NCBI GenBank assembly: GCA_024867545.1 | Contig: JANFNE010000058.1 | Coordinates: 186,001 to 250,000 of the forward strand | Length of the DNA stretch: 64,000 nt | Source: Phytopythium helicoides | Lineage: Eukaryota; Oomycota; Peronosporomycetes; Pythiales; Pythiaceae | Reading direction: 5' to 3' | Program-made: the position numbers and the translations under genes | Notes under the pieces: generated by a model | Told to the model about the DNA's origin: nothing | What the model saw: the letters and a program-made list of their open reading frames with translations, nothing else | Database searches by the model: none | Part shown: piece by piece, positions 33,417-43,844 of the stretch | Position numbering within the stretch: position 1 is the stretch's first letter | How the letters are laid out: each line of letters starts with the position of its first letter

Positions 33417-34963
33417 CTAAATCGTCGAGAGGAATGCTGGAGGCATGTAGCTGCTGCTGCTGCTGCTTGGTGATGGCGCAGTTGGCATGCTCGCTGACAC
33501 TGGTGGCCCGATATCTGCGAATCGTTGGCCTGCTTCACTACTAGATGATGGATGTGGAGACGAAGAGGTTGGTCGGCGGCGAAGCAGACTCTCGCTTGCG
33601 TCTGCGAGGGGGTTCGGTGAGTCCTCGAGCTGCAATTTGCGCGGCATCAATGATGCCTCTTCCAGTCCCGCCAGCACGACCCCAGCAGCAAGGAGTAGCA
33701 TGGCAAGGCACAACACGACTTGACGAGGCCCATGGCTCAGATTCGGCAGGTCACCAAACAGCAGCGCGCCATGGATAACGCCGAGCTGAGCGATCAATGA
33801 GTGAGTCACTTTAAGTTGAAGCTACCCGGAATAAGTGAGACTTACCGCGATCCACGTCCACAGATATGGGCGGTACACGCGCCACTCGGGACGATCGCTG
33901 CCGACGTCGATGAGGAAGCCGCACCCGAGCCAACGGCTCTCAAGCATGATCATGATCATCCAAGCAGCGCACAAGCAGCAACAGCCACGGTGATCCTCGC
34001 TGTGAGCGAAGGAGCTCGACAAGACACTGCACGAACCTCAAGTTAGTTGGTGCCCTATCCGTTCGCAAACTGATGTCGCACATGGCACTCTACCTTCTCG
34101 AAAAGCAAAACATTTGCTCGAGCGGCGCCGGCCACGAACGCAAAGACCATCGCGTTGGCGTCTGTCAGGAAGAGCGCAGTTGTTATCGCCGACTCGGGTC
34201 GGATCGGAAGCACGCGCGCCGCATAGTTGGTGTAGACCGCCTGTGTCAGTGATGCATGACAGGGCAAACACCATGACGAGCAGCGAAGCGATGATGTGGT
34301 ACAGCAAGGCTGGTGACGCCAAAAATCTTGGCCGTCGCGCTTCCGTTGATCCATGTGACCCAACGATTTTGCTGTCATCGTCATCGCTCTCTCCGATGCA
34401 CAAAAAGACAGCCAGTAACCCTAACAAGACGATTGCGACTACAACCTGCGCTTTTCCATCTCGCTGCCGTGCCCATTGTGTCTTTGGTGCCGTTGACAAC
34501 GCTCAGGAACCGGCATAACGCTATCACAGCCCCGTTGATCGCGACGCCAACAGCGAGACGCAGCTCACTGCATCATGGAGCAATCATGTTTGCATCACAT
34601 CGAAGCAAAGATTTGTAGTCTGCACTTTGTACCTGAGCGCCGCGCACTCGCACAGGACGGAGAATAACTGGAGAGAAGTTGCTGTAAGCTTGGCATAGCT
34701 CGTGGGGATCGAGGATTGCTGGTTGGAAGCCTACGCGCTGTGTTAGCGCCTCCCTCGTCTGAATTGCATGGCTAGGACACTCACCATGAGTGCGTAGCGC
34801 AAGTGCGCTGACCAGTGCGTCGTTGCTGCGGCTAGTACCTGTGGATTACTTCAGCCATCACCAAACTACCCTTCCGCGACACAATAGATACGCATACCAT
34901 AAGCGCTGCGGCTTGGGCGTGCACCAGCCAGGCAGCCGACAGCGGGGGCTCGTCCTCTGCCAT
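33417..34963 (-). CDS. Unrecognised polytopic membrane protein
   Basis: Starts MAEDEPPLSAAWLVHAQAA at 34963 and is split by at least six very short introns (for example after HAQAAALM with donor GTATGC, and after HLRYALM with donor GTGAGT). Several hydrophobic helices follow: ELRLAVGVAINGAVIALCRF, VVVAIVLLGLLAVFLCIG, LLYHIIASLLVMVFALSC, FVAGAARANVLL, and a last one, QVVLCLAMLLLAAGVVLAGL. The C-terminus is a Ser/Pro-rich cytosolic-type tail. One or two single-base frame inconsistencies near 34490 and 34240 prevent a clean model. I do not recognise the family. It sits between PPP1R11 and the lipase on the same strand. Confidence 0.55.
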
Positions 34964-35133
34964 TGCTCGTGTCCGCTAGTGCCGTTCGTTTCGATGGCTC
35001 GAGATCTTGAGGATCTCGACCAGACGCAGCGCTTCGGTCAACGACGTCCATTCGAACACGGCCACAAACGACACATTGCTGTTATGACAAGCAAACGAAA
35101 ACCGATGATACCCTTCGTGATGGTATGATCAAC

Positions 35134-37971
35134 TTAGTTTACGACCTCTACAGTGGCAGGTGCAGCGCCTTGCATGTACTCCACGCACTGCGTGGCAAGC
35201 GACCAGTCACGGCCGCGCTTGTCTCCGCAGGACGCGACCAACTCGCACATGTGTGTCACTGTGCTGTGGCACGCGAGTGGATTGTCGCTACGGCACTCGA
35301 TCTCTTGAACCATTCCGCCGAGCACATCGACTTGAGGCACAATATCATGGCGGGGCTTGATAGTCAGAACAAAGTCGCGAATCGCGCCATCATCCACGTC
35401 GAAGCGCCCTCGAGAATAGATAAGCCCCGGGCCGGAGAATGAGACGGCAGGAACGCGGGTTTTCGCGCCAACCATCGCAGCCATTGCTCCGCCAAGACTG
35501 TGACCAGTGAGTACGAGTCGATCGCCTCCAACACGCGCCCGAACTTCTTCCACATGGGCTAGCAGTTCTGTGTATACTGGTGGAGGCATTATCGATCGAA
35601 ACAGCGACATCGACAGAAGCTCCACGACGAATGGTGCAGGGAGTTGCTTGAGAAATGGGAAGAACACATCGGCTACTTGCATGATGCAGATGCCGAACCA
35701 ATAGTGCAGATCTTCAAGCGCATCGGTGGCGGAGGCCGTCCCACGAACTGCGATCACCGTCAAGTTGGCTTTCGGGAAGTTTAACTCCATCCAAACTTGA
35801 TGGGTAGAGCGTTCGTCATTGCGTGCTACATATTGCCAGTCATGGAGAGCGGTGCCATTGAAGCGCTCACCCAGTGATTGCTTCTGTACTCGTGTGGAGT
35901 GTCCGTAGGCAGCATCAGCAATGAGTGCAAAGTCGACAATGTCAAGCGTCGAGAAGTTGAGTGAGCAAACTGGATACTGAGCCACGAAGCCGGAATCACC
36001 GCCTTGCCAAATGCTTTGCGCTGGATTGAGTTGTGCTGCCGTGTTGAGAGTTGATAGCCAGGTTGGAGTAGTAGTCGATGATGCACTTGGTGGAAGCACA
36101 AAAAAGTCTCCGCCTTGCACAAATGTTCCAACTGCCCACGTTGAAGTGAAGAATGCGAACGAGAGCACAACAAAGGATGTGATAAACGAACGGAATGCGG
36201 CTCCGAAGATCTACAAACAATAACAACGATAAGTTAAGCGTTCTGCACCAATTAGCACCATTGCAACTGATGAAGTACCTGCGGATACTTGCGTTGAATT
36301 GTATGCCCGAGTAAAATTAAGCACGATCCCATGAGCAGCCAGCCAACATAAAACGCCGAGAAGGAAATAATTGCGCTGACGATCACAAGTGGCCACAAAA
36401 TCCACATGCGTCGAGTGTATGAAAACTTGGACCAAAGATGAACGAGTGCACTCGGTTCTCAACTTCTTGAGCATGCTGCCTTCCTTCGATTGCCTCTATC
36501 GGCTGATTGGCTTCGGTTGTTGCAGCCGCCACAACTACTGCGGGTCGATTTCACTTATTGTCGAAGTCATAGTGGAGTAGCCAGACTGGAAATCCGACGA
36601 CTGGGTTGCACATAGAGGATCTTCTTCACAGTTGCCTGGTGTTGGTGGCAAAACCCATGGGGATCTGCCCTCTTCTGCCGCAGACTCTGTTGCTGGGTTC
36701 TCTTGGCGGTCGCCGAAGCACCGAGGCAGGTGTACGCGTACCCGCTCACCAAACTCAAACATTCGCTCTACACCGGTAAAAAAGATCATGTCAAAGTACT
36801 CAAACGGCCGAAATCCAAGGTCGAGCAGCCACAAGTACTCGGCACGCGCCTCGTTCTCCATTTTCTGCAGTCTTCGACTCATATCGCGTCTTCGTCGGCG
36901 GTAGTTACTCACAAACTCGCGCATTTTCTTGTTTCGTGAGCTGCAAAAGTGGCAAACCATCCAAATGACGAGGTAGCCCGCGACGAAAAAGAAACCGCAC
37001 TGAATATAGTCGAGGAACGCGTGGACGGGCGACATGGTTGATAGCAACGACACTGTAAATGTCCACATCGTCACGGCTTCAAACGCGTACGGGCAGATGA
37101 CATCGACGATTACCAGCGTCGAAAAATCAAGCGGTGGTCCATCAAAGTGCGTCTGCTGGAAAACAATCGTGGACTTGGCCGCAGACACAGCTTTCTTCCA
37201 CCGCCCCGAAGCGGTTTGCTCTTCGTCATCACTGCTAGATCTCGAGCTGATACTCTCACTGGTTGCTGGTGTTGCTCAACTTTGCTCGCGTTCGCACAGA
37301 CCCCGATGCTGCAGCCTCAAGTTGCTAGCCTCTCGAACTCGAGCTCGAGCTCTTGGCGCTTCTCGTCTTCTTTCTCCTTTGCCCGCGTCATCGAACGGAT
37401 CATTCGTGTGAATAGTCGCCAAGAGTCGTCGTGGAACGCTCATGACGCCAGTCACAACACGCTGCCAAGCTGCAGCGTCTTCGTCTTCGCCACGGTACAG
37501 ATCCCACAGCTCTTGGTGGACTCGGTCGTCCGGCATTTCCTTCCAGTGGCGCATGTAATGAATGCACACGGCAAGAGACAGTCGGAAGTTGGGCAGTCCT
37601 CCTTCGCTCTTGTCGATCGCATCGCGGAAGAACCGCGCGGCTTCTTCAAAGCAGTACGAGAGCAGTATGAGAGCGAAGGGCAAGATCGCGAGCAGCAAGA
37701 TGGCGCGCAGCGTGAACAGCGGGTCGGCGCGCGCGCTGGGCAGGAAGATGGCGAAGAAGATCTCCATGAGCAGCGTGAACGAGAACACGAGGATGCACAC
37801 GAGCACGAGGAATGCGAGGTAGCCAAGCCGGAACTGGCACAGCGTGCGGTAGGCCGCCCACGCGCCGCCCGCATCCGAGAGCTGCTCGAGCTCGGCTCGA
37901 CGCGCGCGGCGCGACGCCATGCGCGTCGACTGCGACGGCCGCTTGGCCTCGACGAGCTCTGCGCGCCTCAT
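35134..37971 (-). CDS. Polytopic membrane class-3 lipase (diacylglycerol-lipase-like)
   Basis: The N-terminal exon (ATG 37971) has hydrophobic helices such as LGYLAFLVLVCILVFSFTLL and LLLAILPFALILLSYCF, ending in a coiled, acidic stretch. A second block (from about 37250) adds further helices. A third (36.5-36.2 kb) has WILWPLVIVSAIISFSAFYV, joined by an intron to IFGAAFRSFITSFVVLSFAF. The C-terminal domain is a class-3 lipase: nucleophile elbow LVLTGHSLGGAMAAMVG, probable catalytic Asp in KPRHDIVPQV, and a His in HSTVTHMCEL. Membrane helices before a lipase_3 domain recall DAG lipases, which make monoacylglycerol signals. Frame breaks near 36411 (TCG) and in the 37.3-kb region make the model approximate; splitting into two genes is possible but less likely. 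Confidence 0.72.
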
Positions 37972-38237
37972 GAGTTGGCGAATGAGGCTGAGACGTGGAT
38001 GAACAGAGACTGACAGCCGAGAATGACGTGGGAGGCCGAGCAGACGACGACAGCTGGAGGCACGCGGCGCGAAGGTTCCTGCCTGATGGTGTTCAATAGC
38101 GCCGGATACTTTTGCTCGCAGGATCTGCTGACGTTTTTTGTTTACGGACAGGTCTGGAGCTGTACTAGGAGTTTGTATGTGAGCCGCCGCTGGCCGCCCG
38201 CACCCGACATTTTGTCAAAAGGACCAGTCGAGCCGAG

Positions 38238-38913
38238 ATGCTGCGCTGCGCTGGTGTTCGCTTGCTCCGCGGTGGTCGCCTGCTGTCGTCGAGCGCGCGC
38301 AGCCGCGTTAAGATCCTGGGCTCGGACGAGGCCTATACCCAGATCGCCACGGTGGGCTGCGTTCTGTTGGCGCTAGCGGGAGTTTGTCGGTGCTAATGCG
38401 GCGCTTAGGAGGGCACGGGACGCAAGGCCATCGTGTACTTCACGGCCACGTGGTGCCCGCCGTGCAAGATGATCTCGCCCATCTACGACGAGCTGAGGTG
38501 AGAAAAAGGAGGCTGTGGCTGGCGTGATTGGTGAGGTCCTCATGTGGTTGGCGAACGGATTGTAGCGCTGCGTACGAGGGCATCGACTTCGCCAAGCTTG
38601 ACGTTGATCAGCTCAACGACACGACTGCCAAGGCCGGCGTGCGCGTACGAAGAACGCTTGCTAGGGACAGAGCTGGATCCGTAGTGAGCGGCACTGACGG
38701 TGTTCGTTGAAATGGCGATGCAGTCTATGCCGACGTTCTTCTTCTTTGAGGACGGCAAGCTCCAGCGCAGCCTCTCGGTACGTGCTGTGATGTGCCTTCT
38801 TGGTGCGTTTGAACGGCGCTCACTGATGAAGCGTGCTGACGACAATTGCGTAGTTCTCCGGTGCCGATGAGCAGCTCCTGCGCGATCACATCAAGCAGCT
38901 GAACGACTTGTAA
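38238..38913 (+). CDS. Thioredoxin, probably mitochondrial, with WCPPC active site
   Basis: Five exons join cleanly (38238-38351, 38409-38497, 38566-38644, 38724-38777, 38854-38913) for 131 residues. The first ~24 residues (MLRCAGVRLLRGGRLLSSSA) are Arg/Ser-rich and lack acidic residues, like a mitochondrial presequence. The thioredoxin fold follows: KAIVYFTATWCPPCKMISPI, DFAKLDVDQ, SMPTFFFFEDGK with the cis-proline, and a C-terminal helix. The active site is WCPPC rather than the usual WCGPC; the extra proline usually shifts redox potential and is seen in tryparedoxin/nucleoredoxin-like proteins. It is divergent from the lipase (266 bp) and convergent with the thiamine-phosphate synthase. 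Confidence 0.93.
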
Positions 38914-39078
38914 GCACTCTCGTCATCACCAGAGGAAAAGTCACTGTTGATTTCGCCGCGCTTTTCAATCTCGAGCGACTAGTACAATCCCTTTCGTGCT
39001 CAGGATATCCGAGCTTGCGTTGCGTCATGCCTTTGCCAAAGGTCCTTTGCTGCTCTCCTGCGCACGGATACTGTCGTC

Positions 39079-39819
39079 CTACTTGCGAAACTGGTCGAGT
39101 TCCTTGGTAATGGCAGCTGCAGCGGCTTCATGGTCGGCCGCGCCACTGATGGCAGCGACGACCGCGACTCCCGAGGCTCCTCCCTCTCGCATGCATCGCT
39201 GGATGCGCTGCTCCTCAAGCGATAGTCCTCCAATGGCGTACACGGGGATCCCGTACTGCTTGGCAACCTCCACGCACGACCGGAGCCCTTCGAGGCCAAT
39301 GGTAGCGCCGTCGTTCGCTCCTGGCTTGGTCGTCGAGGAGAACACGGGGCCGACACCAAGGTACGACGCGCCTCCCTGACACGCAGCCTTGGCCTGCTCA
39401 GCGTTCCGCACCGTGACGCCTACCGTCCACGGCTCTCGACGGCCGCGCACCAGGAACACGCGAGCCAACGGGATGTCGTCCTGACCAATGTGCAGTCCGT
39501 CGGCGTCGATCTCTTCAGCAGCCTGGATCGAGTCGTTGACGATCAGCGGGACCTTGTACTTGCGCGTGAGCTCGCGGATCTGGCGCGCGACCGGCAGCAG
39601 GAACGGCGCGCGCTCGCGGTCCTCCCACTGCTTGCGCACGCGCGGGTGCTCGGCGAGCTCGTCCTCGATGGGCTTCTGGCGCCACTGGATGAGCTCGGCC
39701 CCTCCACGCAGCGCGCTCTCGACCATGGCCGGCAGCTGCGATGGGCTCACGCGCCTGCCCACCGACGGCGTGATGAAGTAGAGCATTCGCTCGCCCAGCC
39801 CCTTGCTTGCCAGCGTCAT
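39079..39819 (-). CDS. thiE: Thiamine-phosphate synthase (ThiE/TMP-TENI family), stand-alone
   Basis: A single exon of 246 residues. The TIM-barrel motifs of ThiE are present: LYFITPS, ELIQWRQK (phosphate/HMP-PP site), VPLIVND, DGLHIGQDD, VGVTVRN, YLGVGPVFSSTTK, IPVYAIGG and SGVAVVAAI. The enzyme couples HMP-pyrophosphate and thiazole phosphate to thiamine phosphate. The protein lacks the kinase domain fused to this enzyme in fungi (Thi6) and plants (TH1). A charged insertion of about 25 residues (PIEDELAEHPRVRKQWEDRE) follows the WRQK motif and is not usual. TenI-type isomerase function is a less likely alternative because the ThiE substrate motifs are intact. No obvious transit peptide. Confidence 0.9.
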   Translation of the reverse strand: MTLASKGLGERMLYFITPSVGRRVSPSQLPAMVESALRGGAELIQWRQKPIEDELAEHPRVRKQWEDRERAPFLLPVARQIRELTRKYKVPLIVNDSIQAAEEIDADGLHIGQDDIPLARVFLVRGRREPWTVGVTVRNAEQAKAACQGGASYLGVGPVFSSTTKPGANDGATIGLEGLRSCVEVAKQYGIPVYAIGGLSLEEQRIQRCMREGGASGVAVVAAISGAADHEAAAAAITKELDQFRK

Positions 39820-40491
39820 CGGTGCCTCACGAAGGATTCTTTCTTGCTGGCTTTGGTTGTCAACCGGCGGTTGCTGCGAAAGAGTCGAATAAACGACGAT
39901 TATGGACGGATGGCATCACTTGCATGATGCTCGATGTAGTTGCAATACCATGACAGCCTGTCGATGCCTCCAGGCATCGCCATGCACCTCTTCGATACCC
40001 TGAAGCTATGATACTCGATCACCATCCAGCACCGCCGATTGATTGATTCGTAGATCGAGCAGGTCTCAGCGTCCCGCGATCACATGCGTGGCCAGCCACT
40101 TCAGTGTGACATGGCCTTGGCTTGCGCATCGAATCACGCTGCACGCGGTGGATGATGAGCCGAGCAGTCAGCTCGCCGCCACCATCGGTCTCGGCTCCAC
40201 CTCTTACATCGCGTTGCTCTTTCCATCTCAATGTTCAGCGCATTGCTATCCCCATACAACTGCCGTTCCGAGAAACCTCTCGCGCGGCCGCAATCTTTGC
40301 TGGCTGCCCTCGCGGATCTTGCTGCGAGAAACGGACGAGCGCGGGCGTCAAATTTAGGCCGGCGCTGCACACGGCAAGGAGAGACGAGCCGCGCAGGTGA
40401 CCAAGCCGCGCAGGTGACCAAGCCGCGCAGGTGACCAAGCCGCGCAGGGTGAGCTCGAAGAAGGCGGCGCGCACTTCGCAAGACTCGCAGG
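39820..40491. other. Divergent intergenic region, thiamine-phosphate synthase / transporter
   Basis: No gene is supported. The right end contains a 17-bp tandem repeat (listed separately). The last 100 bp before the transporter ATG are GC-rich. Confidence 0.4.
40388..40448 (+). repeat. 17-bp tandem repeat, about 3.6 copies
   Basis: The unit GCCGCGCAGGTGACCAA begins at 40388, 40405, 40422 and 40439 (last copy partial), and the copies are identical. It ends 43 bp before the transporter ATG, so it lies in the promoter or 5' leader. Each full unit contains GGTGACC, a near-palindromic heptamer. Confidence 0.85.
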
Positions 40492-42710
40492 ATGGCGGAC
40501 AAGGGCGGCAAGTACGGCGCGGTGGACGCGCGCGTGGACATTGAGGCGCTGCGGCGCGGCGTGAACGGGCAGCCGTCGGTGGGGGCGCCGAGCCCGCTCA
40601 TGCTGCGCGTGGACCGCAACTCCAACACGCTCAAGCCGTGGGAGTTCCCTGGCTGGGGCAACAAGCTGCAGGTCGTGCCGGACGACCGCGAGCTGGCCGC
40701 CATCCAGGCGCACCTGTCGATGGACCACCCCAAGCTGTCCGAGTGGCTGGCCACGTCCATCTGCGGCAACGACATCCTCTCCAGCTGCCTGTACGTGTCG
40801 GGCATCGTGGCGTCCAAGGCCGGCAAGCTCGCCCCCGTCGCGCTCGCCATTGTCGCCGGCGTGCTCTACCTCTACCGCTTCATCTACGGCGAGGTCGTGA
40901 ACGCCATCCCGCTCAACGGAGGCTCCTACAACGTGCTGCTCAACACCACGAGCAAACGCATCGCATCCGTCGCGGCCTTCGCTCGCCATCCTCTCCTACA
41001 TCGCCACGGGCGTCGTGTCAGGGCACCTCGGCGTGCAACTACCTCGCGTCGCAGGTGCCGTCGCTACCGATCGTGCCGGCCACCGTCGGATTGCTCTTCT
41101 TCTTCTCGGTGCTCTCGCTTATTGGCATCACTGAGAGCGCCTGTGGTCGCGCTCACCATCTTTGTACTGCACGTCGCCACCCTCGCCGTGCTCTGCGTCT
41201 TCTCCGCGCTCTTTATCGTGCGCAACGACTTCCAGATCCTGCGTGAGAACCTGTCGACCGACTTTCCCGACATCAACATGGCTGGTACCATCGTGTCAGG
41301 GCAACATCATCACGGCGGTGTTCTTTGGCACGTCTGCTGCCATGCTCGGCATCTCCGGATTCGAGTCTCCTCGCAGTTTGTCGAGGAGCAGGCCGCCTGG
41401 TGTCTTCCCCAAGACGCTTCGGGTGCGTTTCATTAATGAGTTCGTTACCTGGCGCTTGAGATGTGTCTGCTGTCTAACAACTCGCGTGGATTGCAGAACA
41501 TGTGGTGGGGAGTTGCCGTATTCAATCCACTGATCGCTCTCCTTGGACTTGGTGTGCTGCCGCTCGAGGGACCTGGCGGTATCATTGACAAGAAGGACAC
41601 GGTGCTTGCGGAAATGGGCCGTACGGTTGCGGGTGACTGGATGGGCTCCGCTGTCGCCTTCGACGCCTTTATTGTGCTCTCTGGCGCTGTTTTGACTGCG
41701 TATGTCGGAGTCTGTCGGTCTCATGCGCCGCCTCGCCAGTGACCGTGTGTTGCCAAGCTTCCTGCTGGAAGTCAACTCGTGCCGTCACACGAACCACTTC
41801 ATCATCGTTGGCTACTTTCTCGTCGCATCGAGCCTTGTTGTCATCTTGCACGGCGACACGGAGACATTGTCCGGCGTGTACACGTACGCCTTCCTGGGCC
41901 TTATGAGTCTCTTTGGCTGTGGTTGCATGCTGCTCAAGTTCAAGCGCGCCGAGCTCCCGCGCTCTGTTATCGCTCCGTGGTGGTGCTGCATCTTGGCGTC
42001 GGCATGGTCATCACGACGTTCTTTGGCAATCTGCTCGGCGACCCGACCATCCTGACGTACTTCTCGCTGTACTTCATTGCGGTGCTGGCAATCGTCACGA
42101 TCATGTTCGAGCGCACTTTTTTGCTGCGCCTCGTGCTCTACTCTATGCAGCGCCTTGTGCCCTTCGCGCGCTCGTGGCCCGCGTCGTGGAAACTCGCCTG
42201 AGCGTCGCCTTGTGGATTCCTCTGACGAAGAGGACGACGACCCCCAGCGTGGAAGCAGTGGCAGCAGCAGCAACAATGAAGGCAACCGGAGCTCGGTCGT
42301 GTCGCGCACCGGAGCGCGCGGCGGCAAGACGATCACGCGATTCATTCAGGAGATCAATGAGCCGGCAGGTGTTTTTCTTCTGCAAGCGCCCGAACCTGTC
42401 AACGATCAACAAGGCGATCCTGTACGTGCGCACGAATGAGCAGACGTCCAAGCTGTTCGTGGTGCACTGCCACGAGAAGGGTGAGCCGGTCCCCGAGGGC
42501 TTTAAGGAGACCGTGTCGCTGTTTGATCACATCTACCTGAAGATCCAGATGAACTTTTTGTCGGTCGAAGGCTCGTTCGGGCCTGCGATCGTCGAATGGA
42601 TCTCGCAAAAGTACAAGCAGCCCAAGAACATGATGTTCATCAAGCAGCCGAACCACGACTTTGCGCACACGGTCGCATCGCTTGGTGGCGTGCGTGTCAT
42701 CACTGGCTAG
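40492..42710 (+). CDS. APC-superfamily amino-acid/cation transporter (many frame breaks)
   Basis: A polytopic transporter with a conserved first helix pair (LATSICGNDILSSCLYVSGI, LAPVALAIVAGVLYLYRFIY) and the substrate-loop motif IPLNGGSYNVLLNT. Further blocks are ISGFES, MWWGVAVFNPLIALLGLGVL, AVAFDAFIVLSGAVLTAYVG, HTNHFIIVGYFLVASSLVVI and GVYTYAFLGLMSLFG. A soluble C-terminal extension follows a Ser/Asp-rich linker (VDSSDEEDDD, then SLFDHIYLKIQMNFLSVEGS). The coding frame changes by one base about ten times (near 40978, 41029, 41140, 41299, 41370, 41395, 41700, 41970, 42190 and 42375), while amino-acid similarity to transporter helices continues through every block. No transposon or deletion is seen. 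It is either a badly sequenced gene or a young pseudogene. Confidence 0.72.
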
Positions 42711-43844
42711 ACCGAACGTTAGATGCGGTGCCTCAGGACGGTAGAACATGAGACTGGAGGCCTTGGTTTATGCATTTGAGTCGCATTGGTAGCGCGAGAC
42801 GCCTGTACTGGATAGCAGAACACCGCGCCGCCGTCAGTGAGCGAGCGTAGACAACAATAAGAGTTCATTCCCTACTCGATACCATGCGTCAGCAAATATG
42901 AAAAATCAAAAACTGGCGCTCCGACTCGAGAAGAGCGAACGCAGTGCGTTGGCACTTTTTTGCGTTGACCATTCGGTTTCGGCTCCAGCGTCTCAGCGGC
43001 TCTGTGACATCGATTTCCAATCGTGTGGACAGTTGCGCGATGACAGCTTTACGAATCGTAGAATTCACACCGTCCTGCTCCGGGATTTTGGCCTTGTTAT
43101 CTGCAACAATTTCCCACGCATTCCAGGTATTGCAAGTCCGTAAGCCCCAATTCTTAGAGACCACCTACGACATTCACAAATGCTCAGATCGGTGTATCCA
43201 GCAGGATGAATCGACGTGTGCTGCAGATTGCTCCGTCCCCCCGTAGTTCTTTCTCCACGTGAAAACATGACTATAAGAGAGATCTTGGTGGAAGCACGTC
43301 CAGCGCCAAGGCAGGCTGTGCAGCTCGTCCGTCCCCCTTGATAGATCGACTTATTCAGAAAGTTGCATTCGCCGTTCCCTTGAACCGGAGAAAATCACTT
43401 GCTTTTCGCTTCGAAATGACCTCTACGAAATCACGCGCCATCTCATTCATCGGCCACATGATCCCGCCGAAGTGAGTCGTTGTCGGCGCCCCGTGACACA
43501 GTTGCCTTGAACTTTGGGCGGAGCTGATATCTGCACCTAAATTCTAGTTCAACCACGCGGGACGGCGGAAAGCGCAGGTGCATAGCACATCACCCGTGCC
43601 ACTCTGGAGCGGCGGTAGGTTCATCTCTCTCTCTCCCAACTTGGGAGTCCCAAGCGGTTTTCGGAACACCTGCGACCGCTGAAGTAGCACGTGATGGAAA
43701 GTCTGAATACATTTTTGTCATGCGGATCGCCTCCGCTCTACTACTGTATAATACATGCTCGCGGCACGTCTCGGTGCCACGCACCGCAATGAAAGTGCGG
43801 CGCGCGCCAATAATTACACGGCGGCTCTATCCCAGTCGCTCCGC
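42711..43844. other. Convergent intergenic region, no gene recognised
   Basis: 1.1 kb between the stops of the transporter and the PX gene. A 91-codon minus-strand frame at 42889-43164 (containing AVIAQLSTRLEIDVTEPLRR) has a plausible composition but no similarity I recognise and no supporting introns. The rest shows no coding or repeat signal. Confidence 0.4.

Noticed and set aside
42889..43164. 91-codon minus-strand frame as a small gene
   Set aside because: No recognised motif, splice-site support or promoter context. Kept only as a note in the intergenic entry.
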